This document shows, one piece after another, positions 20,557 through 29,700 of a stretch of DNA of 64,000 bases. Source of the DNA: Deltaproteobacteria bacterium (GTDB lineage: Bacteria; Myxococcota; Kuafuiibacteriia; Kuafuiibacteriales; Kuafuiibacteriaceae); contig JADJBV010000001.1 of assembly GCA_016703535.1 (NCBI GenBank), forward strand, positions 6,841,895-6,905,894, written 5' to 3'. Positions within the stretch are counted from its first letter, which is position 1; the number at the start of each line of letters is the position of its first letter. Position numbers and translations under genes: made by a program. The notes beneath the pieces were generated by a model. The model saw nothing but the letters and a program-made list of their open reading frames with translations. It was not told the origin of the DNA and did no database searches.

Positions 20557-21729
20557 TCAGGCTCGGACCCGGCAGAAGGCCTCGTAGTCGATCAGCTCTT
20601 TGATCGTCGCCTGGGGCCCACACACCGGGCACTTGGGATCGGGGCGCAACTTCATCTCGCGCCACTTCATCTCCAAAGCATCGTACTGCATCAGGCGCCC
20701 CACCAGCGCCTGGCCCTTCCCCAACACCAGCTTCAAGGCCTCCATCGCTTGGATGGTGCCGATGATCCCGGGCAAGGCGCCGATGACCCCAGCCTCACCA
20801 CACGAGGGCGCCATGCCTGGCGGCGGCGGTTCGGGATACAAACAGCGATAACAGGGTCCACCCAAGCACGGCGCGAACACCGAAGCTTGGCCTTCGAACT
20901 GAAAAACCGACCCGTGGACGTTGGGCAACTTGCGGAACACGCAGGCGTCGTTGATCAGGTAGCGGGTCTGGAAGTTGTCGCAGCCGTCGACCACCACCTC
21001 CCAGCCGTCGTCCAAGATCCGCATGATGTTGGCCGAGCTCAGGCGCTCTTGATACTTCACCACCTTCACGTCCGGGTTCAGGTCCCGTAGCGCCCTTTCG
21101 GCCGAGTCGACCTTGGGCACCCCGGCGTCTTTTTCCCGGTGGATGATCTGGCGCTGCAAGTTGGAGACGTCGACCACGTCCGGATCGACGATGCCCAAGG
21201 TGCCGATGCCCGCCGCCCCCAAATAAAAGGCGGCCGGCGCGCCCAAACCCCCGGCCCCCACCAACAAAACCTTGGCCCCGAGCAGGCGCTTTTGGCCCTC
21301 TTCCCCGACCTCGGGCAACATCAGGTGGCGGGAGTAGCGGATCTTCTGGGCGGCGCTGAGTTGGGGCTCCACCGCCCAAGGGAGCCCGGCGTTTTTCCAG
21401 GCGGTGAAGCCGCCCGTCATGGAGCAGACCTGGGTGTAGCCCATCTCCATCAGTGACTTGGCGGCCAAGGCGCTGCGGTTGCCCCCGGCGCAGTACAGGA
21501 TCAGGGCCCGATCCCGGCGGTGCTCCAGCGCCTCGATCTTCAGCTCCAAGAAACCCCGTGGCAGGTGCTTGGCGCCGCGGATCGCGCCGGTGGCCACCTC
21601 GTCGGCCTCCCGAACGTCGATCAACAAGAGGTCCGGCTCGGTGGCCAGGCGCCTTTGGGTCTCGTCGGTCGAGATCTCCCGGATCCCGGCCTTGACCTGC
21701 TGGAGGAGGGCGTCCTTGGTGGTGACCAC
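20557..21729 (-). CDS. moeB: Rhodanese-ThiF/MoeB fusion: sulfur-carrier adenylyltransferase
   Basis: A 390-residue protein. The N-terminal rhodanese domain (about residues 1-120) has the active loop CAGGNRS with the catalytic Cys. The C-terminal ThiF/MoeB domain (about 130-390) has the ATP site GAGGLGAPAAFYL, DPDVVDVSNLQRQIIH, and two zinc CxxC pairs (CYRC, CPVC). It activates the C-terminus of MoaD/ThiS-type carriers and may pass on sulfur. Domain order is reversed relative to MOCS3/MoeZ. The GTG start is chosen because GGGGGG precedes it. It is divergent from moaA, supporting molybdenum cofactor synthesis. Confidence 0.85.
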   Translation of the reverse strand: MVTTKDALLQQVKAGIREISTDETQRRLATEPDLLLIDVREADEVATGAIRGAKHLPRGFLELKIEALEHRRDRALILYCAGGNRSALAAKSLMEMGYTQVCSMTGGFTAWKNAGLPWAVEPQLSAAQKIRYSRHLMLPEVGEEGQKRLLGAKVLLVGAGGLGAPAAFYLGAAGIGTLGIVDPDVVDVSNLQRQIIHREKDAGVPKVDSAERALRDLNPDVKVVKYQERLSSANIMRILDDGWEVVVDGCDNFQTRYLINDACVFRKLPNVHGSVFQFEGQASVFAPCLGGPCYRCLYPEPPPPGMAPSCGEAGVIGALPGIIGTIQAMEALKLVLGKGQALVGRLMQYDALEMKWREMKLRPDPKCPVCGPQATIKELIDYEAFCRVRA

Positions 21730-21822
21730 GACCCCCCATCGGAGATTGCCGCAATGCACCGTGTCAAGAGGCCCCGGGACGACACCGATGGACATTCCGG
21801 GCCTTCGGACTAGGCTCGGGGG

Positions 21823-22920
21823 GTGGCCGGGCGCCTGCCGATCGTTTGCGACAGCGACGCCCCGGTCGGCGACGGCGATCCCATCGATCCCATCCCCTTG
21901 GCCGCCCGGGGCACCGCCGGTTATCCCGGGTGGTTGGCCGATCGGCACGGACGACACCTCCGTTACCTGCGCCTTTCGGTGACCGACCGCTGCGATCTGC
22001 GCTGCGTCTACTGCATGCCCGAAGACGGCGTCCCGGCCTCGGCCAAAGAAGACGTGCTCAGCTTCGAGGAGATCGTCCGGCTGCTCCGGGTCTTCAAGGG
22101 GTTGGGGGTGGAGACGGTCCGCTTCACCGGCGGTGAGCCCTTGGTTCGGCGCAACCTGCCCGAGTTGATCCGGATGGTGAGGGACGAGGTCGGGATCCGA
22201 GACCTGGCTTTGACCACCAACGCCACGGCGCTTGCGCCTTTGGCCAAAGCCCTCGTGCAAGCTGGCTTGCAGCGGATCAACATCTCCGTGGACTCCGTCG
22301 ATCCCGAGCTCTTCGCCCGCATGACCCGAGGTGGGGACCTGTCCAAGGTGATCGCCGGGATCGAGGCCATCCAAGCGGCGGGCATCGCCGAGATCAAGCT
22401 CAACGCGGTGGTGGTGCGGGGTCAAAACGACGAGCGGGTGGCGGAGTTGGTGGAGTGGGCCTGGGCCCGGGGTTTGGTGCCCCGTTTCATCGAGCTGATG
22501 CCCTTGGGCGAGGCCGCCAACCTGGGCCGAGACGCGGTGGTTTCGGTGGCCGAGCTGAAACAACAGCTGGCGCCCCTTTTGGCCGACGAGGCCCCCCAAC
22601 ATCGCAGCGATCGAGGGCCCGCTGGTTATGTTCCGGCCCGGCACCATCCGGATCGGGTGGTTGGCTTCATCGGCGCAGTCACTGACAATTTCTGTCACCG
22701 ATGCAACCGGGTCCGGATCACCGCCCGGGGTGATCTGCGGGCCTGTTTGGCCTCACCGACCGGCGCATCGCTGCGGGATCTGATGCGTGCCCAAAGTTCG
22801 GATGAAGCTTTGAGCTTGGTCGTCGAAGAGGCGCTCTACGGCAAACGAGAGGGCCACGAGTTTTACGTGCCCGGCGTCGATCGCCACCACGCGGTCGACA
22901 TGTCCCGGATCGGCGGGTGA
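21823..22920 (+). CDS. moaA: GTP 3',8-cyclase MoaA
   Basis: Radical SAM enzyme for the first step of molybdenum cofactor synthesis. It has the SAM cluster CDLRCVYC, FTGGEPLVRR, the C-terminal second cluster (CHRC, then a Cys 13 residues on at RAC), and the functional C-terminal Gly-Gly (RIGG). 365 residues, slightly longer than usual because of an N-terminal extension of about 45 residues. The GTG start follows a GGGGG run. Divergent from moeB with a 93-base gap that must hold both promoters. A GCAAG-N4-CTTGC palindrome lies at 22257. Confidence 0.93.
   Translation: MAGRLPIVCDSDAPVGDGDPIDPIPLAARGTAGYPGWLADRHGRHLRYLRLSVTDRCDLRCVYCMPEDGVPASAKEDVLSFEEIVRLLRVFKGLGVETVRFTGGEPLVRRNLPELIRMVRDEVGIRDLALTTNATALAPLAKALVQAGLQRINISVDSVDPELFARMTRGGDLSKVIAGIEAIQAAGIAEIKLNAVVVRGQNDERVAELVEWAWARGLVPRFIELMPLGEAANLGRDAVVSVAELKQQLAPLLADEAPQHRSDRGPAGYVPARHHPDRVVGFIGAVTDNFCHRCNRVRITARGDLRACLASPTGASLRDLMRAQSSDEALSLVVEEALYGKREGHEFYVPGVDRHHAVDMSRIGG
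22257..22270. repeat. GCAAG-N4-CTTGC palindrome (core CTGG), in moaA
   Basis: Frame CAA-NNN-NNC-TTG (QAGL). Confidence 0.9.
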
Positions 22921-22924
22921 AGTG

Positions 22925-24187
22925 ATGAAACTCCAGCGCTTGGGCAAGACGCGCCCCGTGGAGGCGCCGACCGAAGAGTTCGGCTCTCCCTCGGCCCTTC
23001 CTCCCGCCTTGGATCAGAACGAGCGGGTCAAGATCGCCCGAAATACCCCCAAATTTGGGGCCCAACTCGAGACCTTGTTGAGCCAGCTCTTTCAGGGCCG
23101 CCGTCGAGCGGTGGCCGCGGTGATGGCGGGGATCAGCTTGGCGCCCCTGACCATGAGCGGCGCCACCTTAAAAGAGACCGGGCCTCGACCGATCCCGGCG
23201 CCGGTCCAGGTCCAGACCACGTCGACCATCGCCACCCCAGGTTTTCGGATCCAGGTCGCGAAGGGTGTCCGCGGCGCCTACTTTCGCAAGGTCAGCAGCG
23301 AGGCCCAGGTGCACTTCGGCGGGATCCGGGCCCGTGGCAAATTGCCTACGCCCAACTTCGATCCCGATCGCCAGTACGTGGCGAAGGCCGGCCTCGATCA
23401 CTTCAGCACCGGGCCGTTGGAGCGGCCCAGCGTCTACTTGGGGGGTCGAGCCAGCGGCCACGAGGTCGACGCGGGCCTGACTTGGGATCGGGTCTACGAT
23501 CCCCAGGGCCAAGCGACCTACACCGATCGGGCCGGCTGCGACGGGAGGGACCCGGCCCACCGCTTCGTCTTCGCCAAAAAAGCGGGCGAGCGGATCATCA
23601 AGGATGGGAACGGCCAGGTCGTGGCCGAAGGTGAGGCGGCGGTGACCGCCTTCGCTCAGAAGTTGCGCCCCAACTTTGCGTTCCGCCCCTACTGGCGCAC
23701 CACCAACCCCGGCGAAGAAGACTGGAAACAACCCAAGCCGGGGCGGGCCGACAACGTCTACTTCTACCCCGGTGAGGCCATCACCATGGAGGTGAAGTTG
23801 TTGGGCCCGGGGCAGGTGCAGCTCCAGATCGAAGGCGCCTCCCAGTTTGTCGTCGACTTCCACCAAACCGGCTGGGGCGGCGCCAAAACCGCCCACGCCT
23901 TCAAGCGGGTGAACGCGGTCGATCAGTTCCAGGTGTTGAAGAACGGCGAACGCAAGGGGCGAGAGAAGCAAGACGTCCTGCCCACCGGCACCACCGCCAA
24001 AGGGGCCGAGTGGAGTTCGGTGGAGCTCTTGGATCGCCGAGGTGAGGTGCTGACGCCCATGACCGGCCCTAAGTTCACCGAAGTCCGGGGCGCCGATCTG
24101 GCTCAACGTTACGACCAGGTTTTTGTGCGCGGTGGTTTCACCAAAACCGGCGGCGAAAAGCTCGACATCCTCCCCGGCGGCCGCTGA
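22925..24187 (+). CDS. Exported or membrane-anchored protein of unknown function
   Basis: A 420-residue protein. Residues about 60-80 form a possible membrane segment (AVAAVMAGISLAPLTMSG) after a long basic N-terminus; the rest is a soluble beta-rich domain with no recognised catalytic motif. It starts 4 bases after moaA (GTG and ATG are adjacent; the ATG is chosen), so it may be co-transcribed, but nothing in it suggests cofactor work. Family not recognised. Confidence 0.6.
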   Translation: MKLQRLGKTRPVEAPTEEFGSPSALPPALDQNERVKIARNTPKFGAQLETLLSQLFQGRRRAVAAVMAGISLAPLTMSGATLKETGPRPIPAPVQVQTTSTIATPGFRIQVAKGVRGAYFRKVSSEAQVHFGGIRARGKLPTPNFDPDRQYVAKAGLDHFSTGPLERPSVYLGGRASGHEVDAGLTWDRVYDPQGQATYTDRAGCDGRDPAHRFVFAKKAGERIIKDGNGQVVAEGEAAVTAFAQKLRPNFAFRPYWRTTNPGEEDWKQPKPGRADNVYFYPGEAITMEVKLLGPGQVQLQIEGASQFVVDFHQTGWGGAKTAHAFKRVNAVDQFQVLKNGERKGREKQDVLPTGTTAKGAEWSSVELLDRRGEVLTPMTGPKFTEVRGADLAQRYDQVFVRGGFTKTGGEKLDILPGGR

Positions 24188-24198
24188 CCCGCCGGGCT

Positions 24199-24902
24199 TC
24201 AGGGCAAGTTCACCCCACACTGGTACCAGGTCGGCGTGTAGAGGTTGAACATCGGCCACACCGCTTCGTAGGTGAACGGGTCACCAAAACGGGCTCGGGA
24301 GTAGCCCCGGCTGCCGACCGGGTTGACATAGGGCCCGAGGGCGCAGGTGGTGCACCCGCCGCTGGTGATGTCGTCTTCGTTGGGGATGGTGAAGGCGGGG
24401 TTCACCAACTCGCAGTGGTCCTGGCCGTTGCCCGCGTAGTCGCCCATTGAATAAAAAGGCCCCGCTGAGTCTTCGCCCAAGAAGATCTTGTAGCGATCGG
24501 GCGTGCACAAAATGACCGCCACCCACTTTTGGTAGCTGGGCAACCAACGAACGAAGGACGAGCCGCTGCAGGCGCTTTCGCCGGTGGTGGAGGAGAAGGT
24601 GGTGGGGCTCCAGGTGATCGAGGAGGTCCCGGTGTCGGGCGGGCCCAGGTCCGGCGCCTCGGTGTCCGCTGGCTCGGCGTCGTTCGGCTCGGCGTCGATC
24701 GGTTCCGCGTCGAGGGCCGCCCTCGATCCGTCGAACCCGCATCCCACGCCTCACCCGAGTCGGCCGCACCGAGGTCCGGACGAAGCCCCACGTCCACCAT
24801 GCCCCCCGAGTCCCCCGGGCTGGCGTCCGGTTGTTGGTACAGCTCCGCAGGATCGGCGCAGGCGAACAACAATGGGGCCCACCACCAGCCGCACCTCTTC
24901 AC
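24199..24902 (-). pseudogene. Asp-rich lipoprotein interrupted by a frameshift
   Basis: The upstream part, from GTG 24902, encodes KRCGWWWAPLLFAC (lipoprotein signal) and a linker QQPDASPGDSGGMVDVGL to STDRGR. It continues in another frame as LDAEPIDAEPNDAEPADTE and a Cys-containing domain ending QCGVNLP at 24199. One base appears to be missing (net -1) at about 24700-24735, next to GGG and CCC runs. No standard slippery heptamer is in phase. The downstream domain looks intact, so this may be a sequencing or assembly error, or a recent mutation. Function unknown. Confidence 0.6.
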
Positions 24903-25006
24903 GGCGCCGAGTCTACTCAAGCCGCGGGTGGGAAGCGCGGTGGGGCCCAGTGGGAACAGGTAGGCCGACCCCAACGACTCGGCCCGGGGAACGTTGGGTG
25001 GGAACT

Positions 25007-26584
25007 TCAGTTCGAGTCGGGGGCCGCGTCGCCTTCCGGCAGATCGTCGGGGGGCGGGGCCAGGTCCCCTTCGGGCAGGGGCTCCTCTCCGCCGGCCGGG
25101 GGCAACTCGACGTGCAGCGTTTGGGTCTTCTTGACCTTGATCCCTTGGCGCCAGATCACCTCGGGCCCGGCCACCACCTTGACGTCGTAGGTGCCGGCGG
25201 CCAGCTCGATCTTGGCCCCGGCCCGGGCTTTGGCGGTGGGTTTGGCGGCGCCCGGCTTGAAGACCAAGATCTCGGCGTCGGAGGCCGCGGACTTCCCTCG
25301 CTCGGCGAAGACCGTGAGGATCGCCCGTTCGATGGTGATGGTGCGGCTCAACTTTTGGCCGAGCACCACCTCGAAGGGCCCGTCGCTGAGCTCTTCACCG
25401 GTCTCCAACTTGGCGACGATCTCGTAGCGACCGGGCCAAGGCCGATAACTCCCGTTGGCCTCGGCGGTGAGTGGGGCGCCGCCACCCGCGGCTTGTACGG
25501 TGAGCTCGGCGAACACCGGCTGCCCGTTCTTGAGGACCTTGACCGTCAAGGTGCCAGGCGTGAGATCAAAGACCCGCTTCACCTTGGCGCCGGCGGTGAG
25601 CTGGTGGCCCGTGGACCGCACGATCCCCAGGGGCCCCGCGGCTTCACTGACCACCGAAAGATCGTAGGCGCCCGGCGACAACATCACCGTGCCCGGAGCG
25701 TTGAAGTAGTTGAAGAAGTCGGCGGCGCCGGCCTTGGAGAGCCGGACCGTCGCGTCCACTGGGCGCCCGTCTTTGACCACCGACACCGAAAGGGTCCCGG
25801 TGCGAAAACGTTCGGTGTAGCGCTGGACCCGGCTGGCCTCGACCCAAACCTCACGACGGGCGGTCGCGAAGTCGGCCACGTCCCGCAGCTCAGTGGTCAC
25901 CAGATAACGCCCCGCCGGCAGCCGGAGCTCTTGGCCCGACTCGACCAAGGCCACGTCTTTTTCGGTGCCCGGCAAAAAGGCTCGCACCGCTGCGCCGGTC
26001 TTTTTGCCGTCGGCCTCGGCCTCCACCACCACCCCGCCGTCCGAGAGGTTGGCCCCGACCACCGTGGTCTTGCCGGGTTTGGTGCTGAGCTTGATCAAGG
26101 CCTCGGCCCGAGGCGACTTGGGATCTTCCAAGATCACCACCGCGTCGTAGCTGCCGTGAGCGAGGTGCTGATTCTGATTGGCCCGCAGGGTGGCCAAGCT
26201 GCTGCCGACCCCTCGGCTGCCCGCGGGATAGAGCTCGACCCGGGCCGGCAACATGGTGTCGTTGCGCCGGGCTTCGATCCGGACCTGGACCGCCTCCAAC
26301 ACCACCTCGGGTTCGGTGGTCTTCCCAACCTCGACCTTGATCTTGATCGGGGCGCCGACCAACAGACCCCCGGGGCCAGGACAGCTGGGGGTCAGCAGGT
26401 ACTCGCCGGCGGGGGCGTCGACCTCCTCACCGTCCGGAGACTCGATGGCGGCGCCGGTGCTGGGGGTCAGCCGAAACCCGCACTCGACCTCACTGCCCTT
26501 GAGGGAAACATCGGGGGAAACCTTGCCGCCCCCCACCTGGCCCACCACCCACAGCGCGACGCTGCCCCAAAACCACCCACTCAT
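25007..26584 (-). CDS. Exported protein of tandem beta-sandwich (carboxypeptidase-regulatory-like/PEGA-like) repeats
   Basis: A 525-residue protein with an N-terminal hydrophobic signal (WFWGSVALWVVGQV). The body is a series of similar 60-75-residue units, each containing a phrase like GTLTVKVLKNGQPV, GTLSVSVVKDGRPV or AGTYDVKVV, typical of prealbumin-like or PEGA-type surface domains. The C-terminus is acidic and Pro-rich. The ATG was chosen over an upstream in-frame option because it gives the signal peptide. A structural or binding role is likely. Confidence 0.65.
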   Translation of the reverse strand: MSGWFWGSVALWVVGQVGGGKVSPDVSLKGSEVECGFRLTPSTGAAIESPDGEEVDAPAGEYLLTPSCPGPGGLLVGAPIKIKVEVGKTTEPEVVLEAVQVRIEARRNDTMLPARVELYPAGSRGVGSSLATLRANQNQHLAHGSYDAVVILEDPKSPRAEALIKLSTKPGKTTVVGANLSDGGVVVEAEADGKKTGAAVRAFLPGTEKDVALVESGQELRLPAGRYLVTTELRDVADFATARREVWVEASRVQRYTERFRTGTLSVSVVKDGRPVDATVRLSKAGAADFFNYFNAPGTVMLSPGAYDLSVVSEAAGPLGIVRSTGHQLTAGAKVKRVFDLTPGTLTVKVLKNGQPVFAELTVQAAGGGAPLTAEANGSYRPWPGRYEIVAKLETGEELSDGPFEVVLGQKLSRTITIERAILTVFAERGKSAASDAEILVFKPGAAKPTAKARAGAKIELAAGTYDVKVVAGPEVIWRQGIKVKKTQTLHVELPPAGGEEPLPEGDLAPPPDDLPEGDAAPDSN

Positions 26585-26710
26585 GTACGGATCCACCCTG
26601 ACGCCACTGCCCCCGTCAAGAACCCGATCGGACAAATGACCGATGCTAGTGAAAATACGGGGTAGATCAACCGTGGGTCCACGTACACACCTCTCGTGCT
26701 GGGACGAACC

Positions 26711-29700
26711 ATGGGACGCACGGGAACGGCGCTCATTCTATCGGGTTTTATGGCCATTGGGTTGGCCTGTGGTGAACCTACCACCGATCCGCCGATCGAG
26801 CGGCCCCCGGTCTTCCCGACCATCGAACGCTTCGACGTCAGCTCCCCGACCGTCTCGGCGGGCCAAACCGTTCGCCTCAGCTACCGGGTCAAGAACGCGA
26901 CCTTCGTCAGCATCACCCCCAACCTGATCGCCGGCACCGCCCAACTCGAGGGCATGGTCGAGACCGCACCCATCGGCGAGACCACCACCTTCACCCTCAC
27001 CGCGGCCTCCGAGGTCGGTGAGACCTCTCGCAGCGTGGTGGTCACCGTCGTCGCCGGCGAGGTGATGATCGAGTCCTTCTTGGCCTCTGAGCCGGTGATC
27101 GCGCCGGGCAGCAGCACCAACCTCCAGTGGACCACTCGGGCCGCGACCCGGGTGAGCTTGGCCGTGCAGGGCGGTGCGGTGTTGATCGAAAGGGCCGAGG
27201 CCGTGGGAGAGCTGGCGGTTTCGCCGAGCACCAACACCACCTACGTCCTGACCGTCGAAGGTTTGGGCGGCCCCAAAACCGCGCAGCTGTTGGTGCTGGT
27301 GGGCCTGGAGCCCCGGGTGGTCACCTTCGTCGCCGACCCGCCCCAGATCACCCTGGGTGGTACCGGCTCGACCTTACGTTGGGAGGCCGTCAACGCCTCG
27401 GCCATCACCATCCGCGATGGGCGCGGACAAGTGGTGGTGGCCAACGCGCCGCTCACCGGGACCCAAGCCGTCAACCCCACCGTCGACACCACCTACATGT
27501 TGGTGGCCTCCAGCCCAGTGGGCAGCGCCGCGGCCATGGCCTCGATCGCCGTCTTGCCCGCCGGCAGCGCGCGCATCTTGGAGTTCACCGCCAACCCCAC
27601 CGTCTTGACCGGGCCCGGCGACACCGTGATCACCTGGAACACCGCCGACGCGGACACGGTCGATCTGTTGGCCAACGGCACGACGGTCACCACCTTCCCT
27701 CGGACCGCGGCCGGCACCCTGAGCTTGCGGCTGGACTCGACCAGTGACCTCGAGCTGGTCGCCGAAAACGGCGCCGGCACCACCCGAGCCACGGTGATGG
27801 TCACGGTGGGCGCGCCTGACACCACCGGGCCGGTCATCCAACACAACGCCTTGAGCAACGGCCAGCCGGAAGACGTCGCCCTCGACGTGGTCGCGACGAT
27901 CACCGACGACGCCAGCGCCGTCGGCACCGCGACCCTGTTTTACCGGACCGTCGGCGACGCCAACTACCAGTCCTTGACCCTCTTGGCTCAGGGCAACGAT
28001 CGCTACCAGGCCCAGATCCCAGCGGTGGCCGTCCGATCGCCCGGGGTCGAATATTATCTGTTGGCCACCGACAACGCCCCAGCCACCAACGCTTCAACCT
28101 TGCCGATCGGCGCGCCCGCCAACGTCTTCACCTGCACCGTGTTGCCGATCGACACCGCCGGGCCCAACGTCATGCACACCCGGGTGCCCGACGATCGCCA
28201 AGAGGGCACGGCGATTTCGGTTAGCGCCATGGCCACCGATGCCAGCGGCGTCGCCAGCGTCTTCCTCTACTACAAGCGGCAGACCGACGCGCTCTACACC
28301 CGCCTGACCCTGACCCAAGCGGGCAACGAATGGAGTGGCACCATCCCGGCCAACGAGATCGTCCCGCCGGGCCTCGACTACTATTTGGAGGCCTCGGACG
28401 TCCGTACGCCGGCCAACGTCACCCGAGATCCCAGCAACGCCCCGACGACGGTCTACAGCTTTCGGGTCATCGCCTTGGACCTCACCCCTCCCGGCGTGAC
28501 CCACATGCCGATCGCCAACGGCCAAGCCGGCAACGTGGCGGTGACCATCAGCGCCGACGTCACCGATCCCAGCGGCGTCGACACCGTGCAGCTGTTCTAC
28601 AAACACCGAAATCAAGCGAACTACACCGCCGTGGCCATGACCGGCGCGGGCGACACCAAGGTGGCCCAGATCCCGGCCGTCGCCGTGCAAGAGCCCGGCG
28701 TCGACTACTACTTCCAGGTCACCGATCTGGCCGCGCCCCCGAACGTCGGGCGGATCCCGGTCACGGCCCCTGGCACGCCCTACGCCTTCAGCGTCACGCC
28801 GGTCGATATGGCCGCGCCCTCCATCCAGCACACCGTGTTGGCCGACGGCCAGCCCGCCGGAGTGGCCCGCCCGATCAGCGCGGTGGTCGCCGACGGCTCG
28901 GGTGTTTCGCAAGTTACCTTGCACTATCGGACCACCGGCGGCGGCACCTACTCCACCTTGGCCATGGCCGGGGGCCCAACCTACGTGGCCACCATCCCGG
29001 CCAACGGGGTCGCCACTCCGGGCGTGGAGTACTACTTCGAGGCGGTCGACAGCTCGCCCAACGCCAACCGGGCCCTGCTGCCCGCCACCGCGCCGACCGC
29101 GGTCTACTCCTTCCGCACCGGCATCGCCGAGGTGGAGCCCAACAACACCGCAGCCCAGGCCACGCCTTTCCTCGGCGCTGCGGCCACTCCGTTGATCGGC
29201 TTGGGCCAAATCAGCCCCGCCACGGACCGGGACTTCTACACCATCGACGTCCCCACCGGCGCACGCCTCAACCTGCGGGCCGAGGTGACCATCGGCGGCG
29301 TGGGCTTGTGCCCGACCTCGGATCCGCGCCTCTACCTCTACGCTTCGGACGGCACGACCGTGTTGGTGAACGATGACCAAGACGGCGTCGCCAACTGCCC
29401 CTTGATCGACGCGGCCACCGACTCGGGCGCCCGCGACCTGGCCCCGGGCCGGTATTACCTGGCCGTGGAAGAGTCGGGCCAAAACGCGATCATCGCCGCG
29501 TACGAACTCCGGGTCCTCCTGACGCCGATCGCCTGTGGCAACGGCCTGCTCGAGCGCTCCAGCGAGCAGTGCGAGGACAGCAACGTGATGGCGGGCGACG
29601 GTTGTTCGGCCACCTGCCAGATCGAAGCCGACGGGACCTTCAGCGGCACCGGCGGGAGCTTGACCGGCGCCATCACCCCGGCCGGCGACAGCGACTACTT

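Noticed and set aside
24690..24740. Programmed -1 ribosomal frameshift in the Asp-rich lipoprotein
   Set aside because: No in-phase slippery heptamer and no evident downstream structure; mutation or sequence error is simpler.
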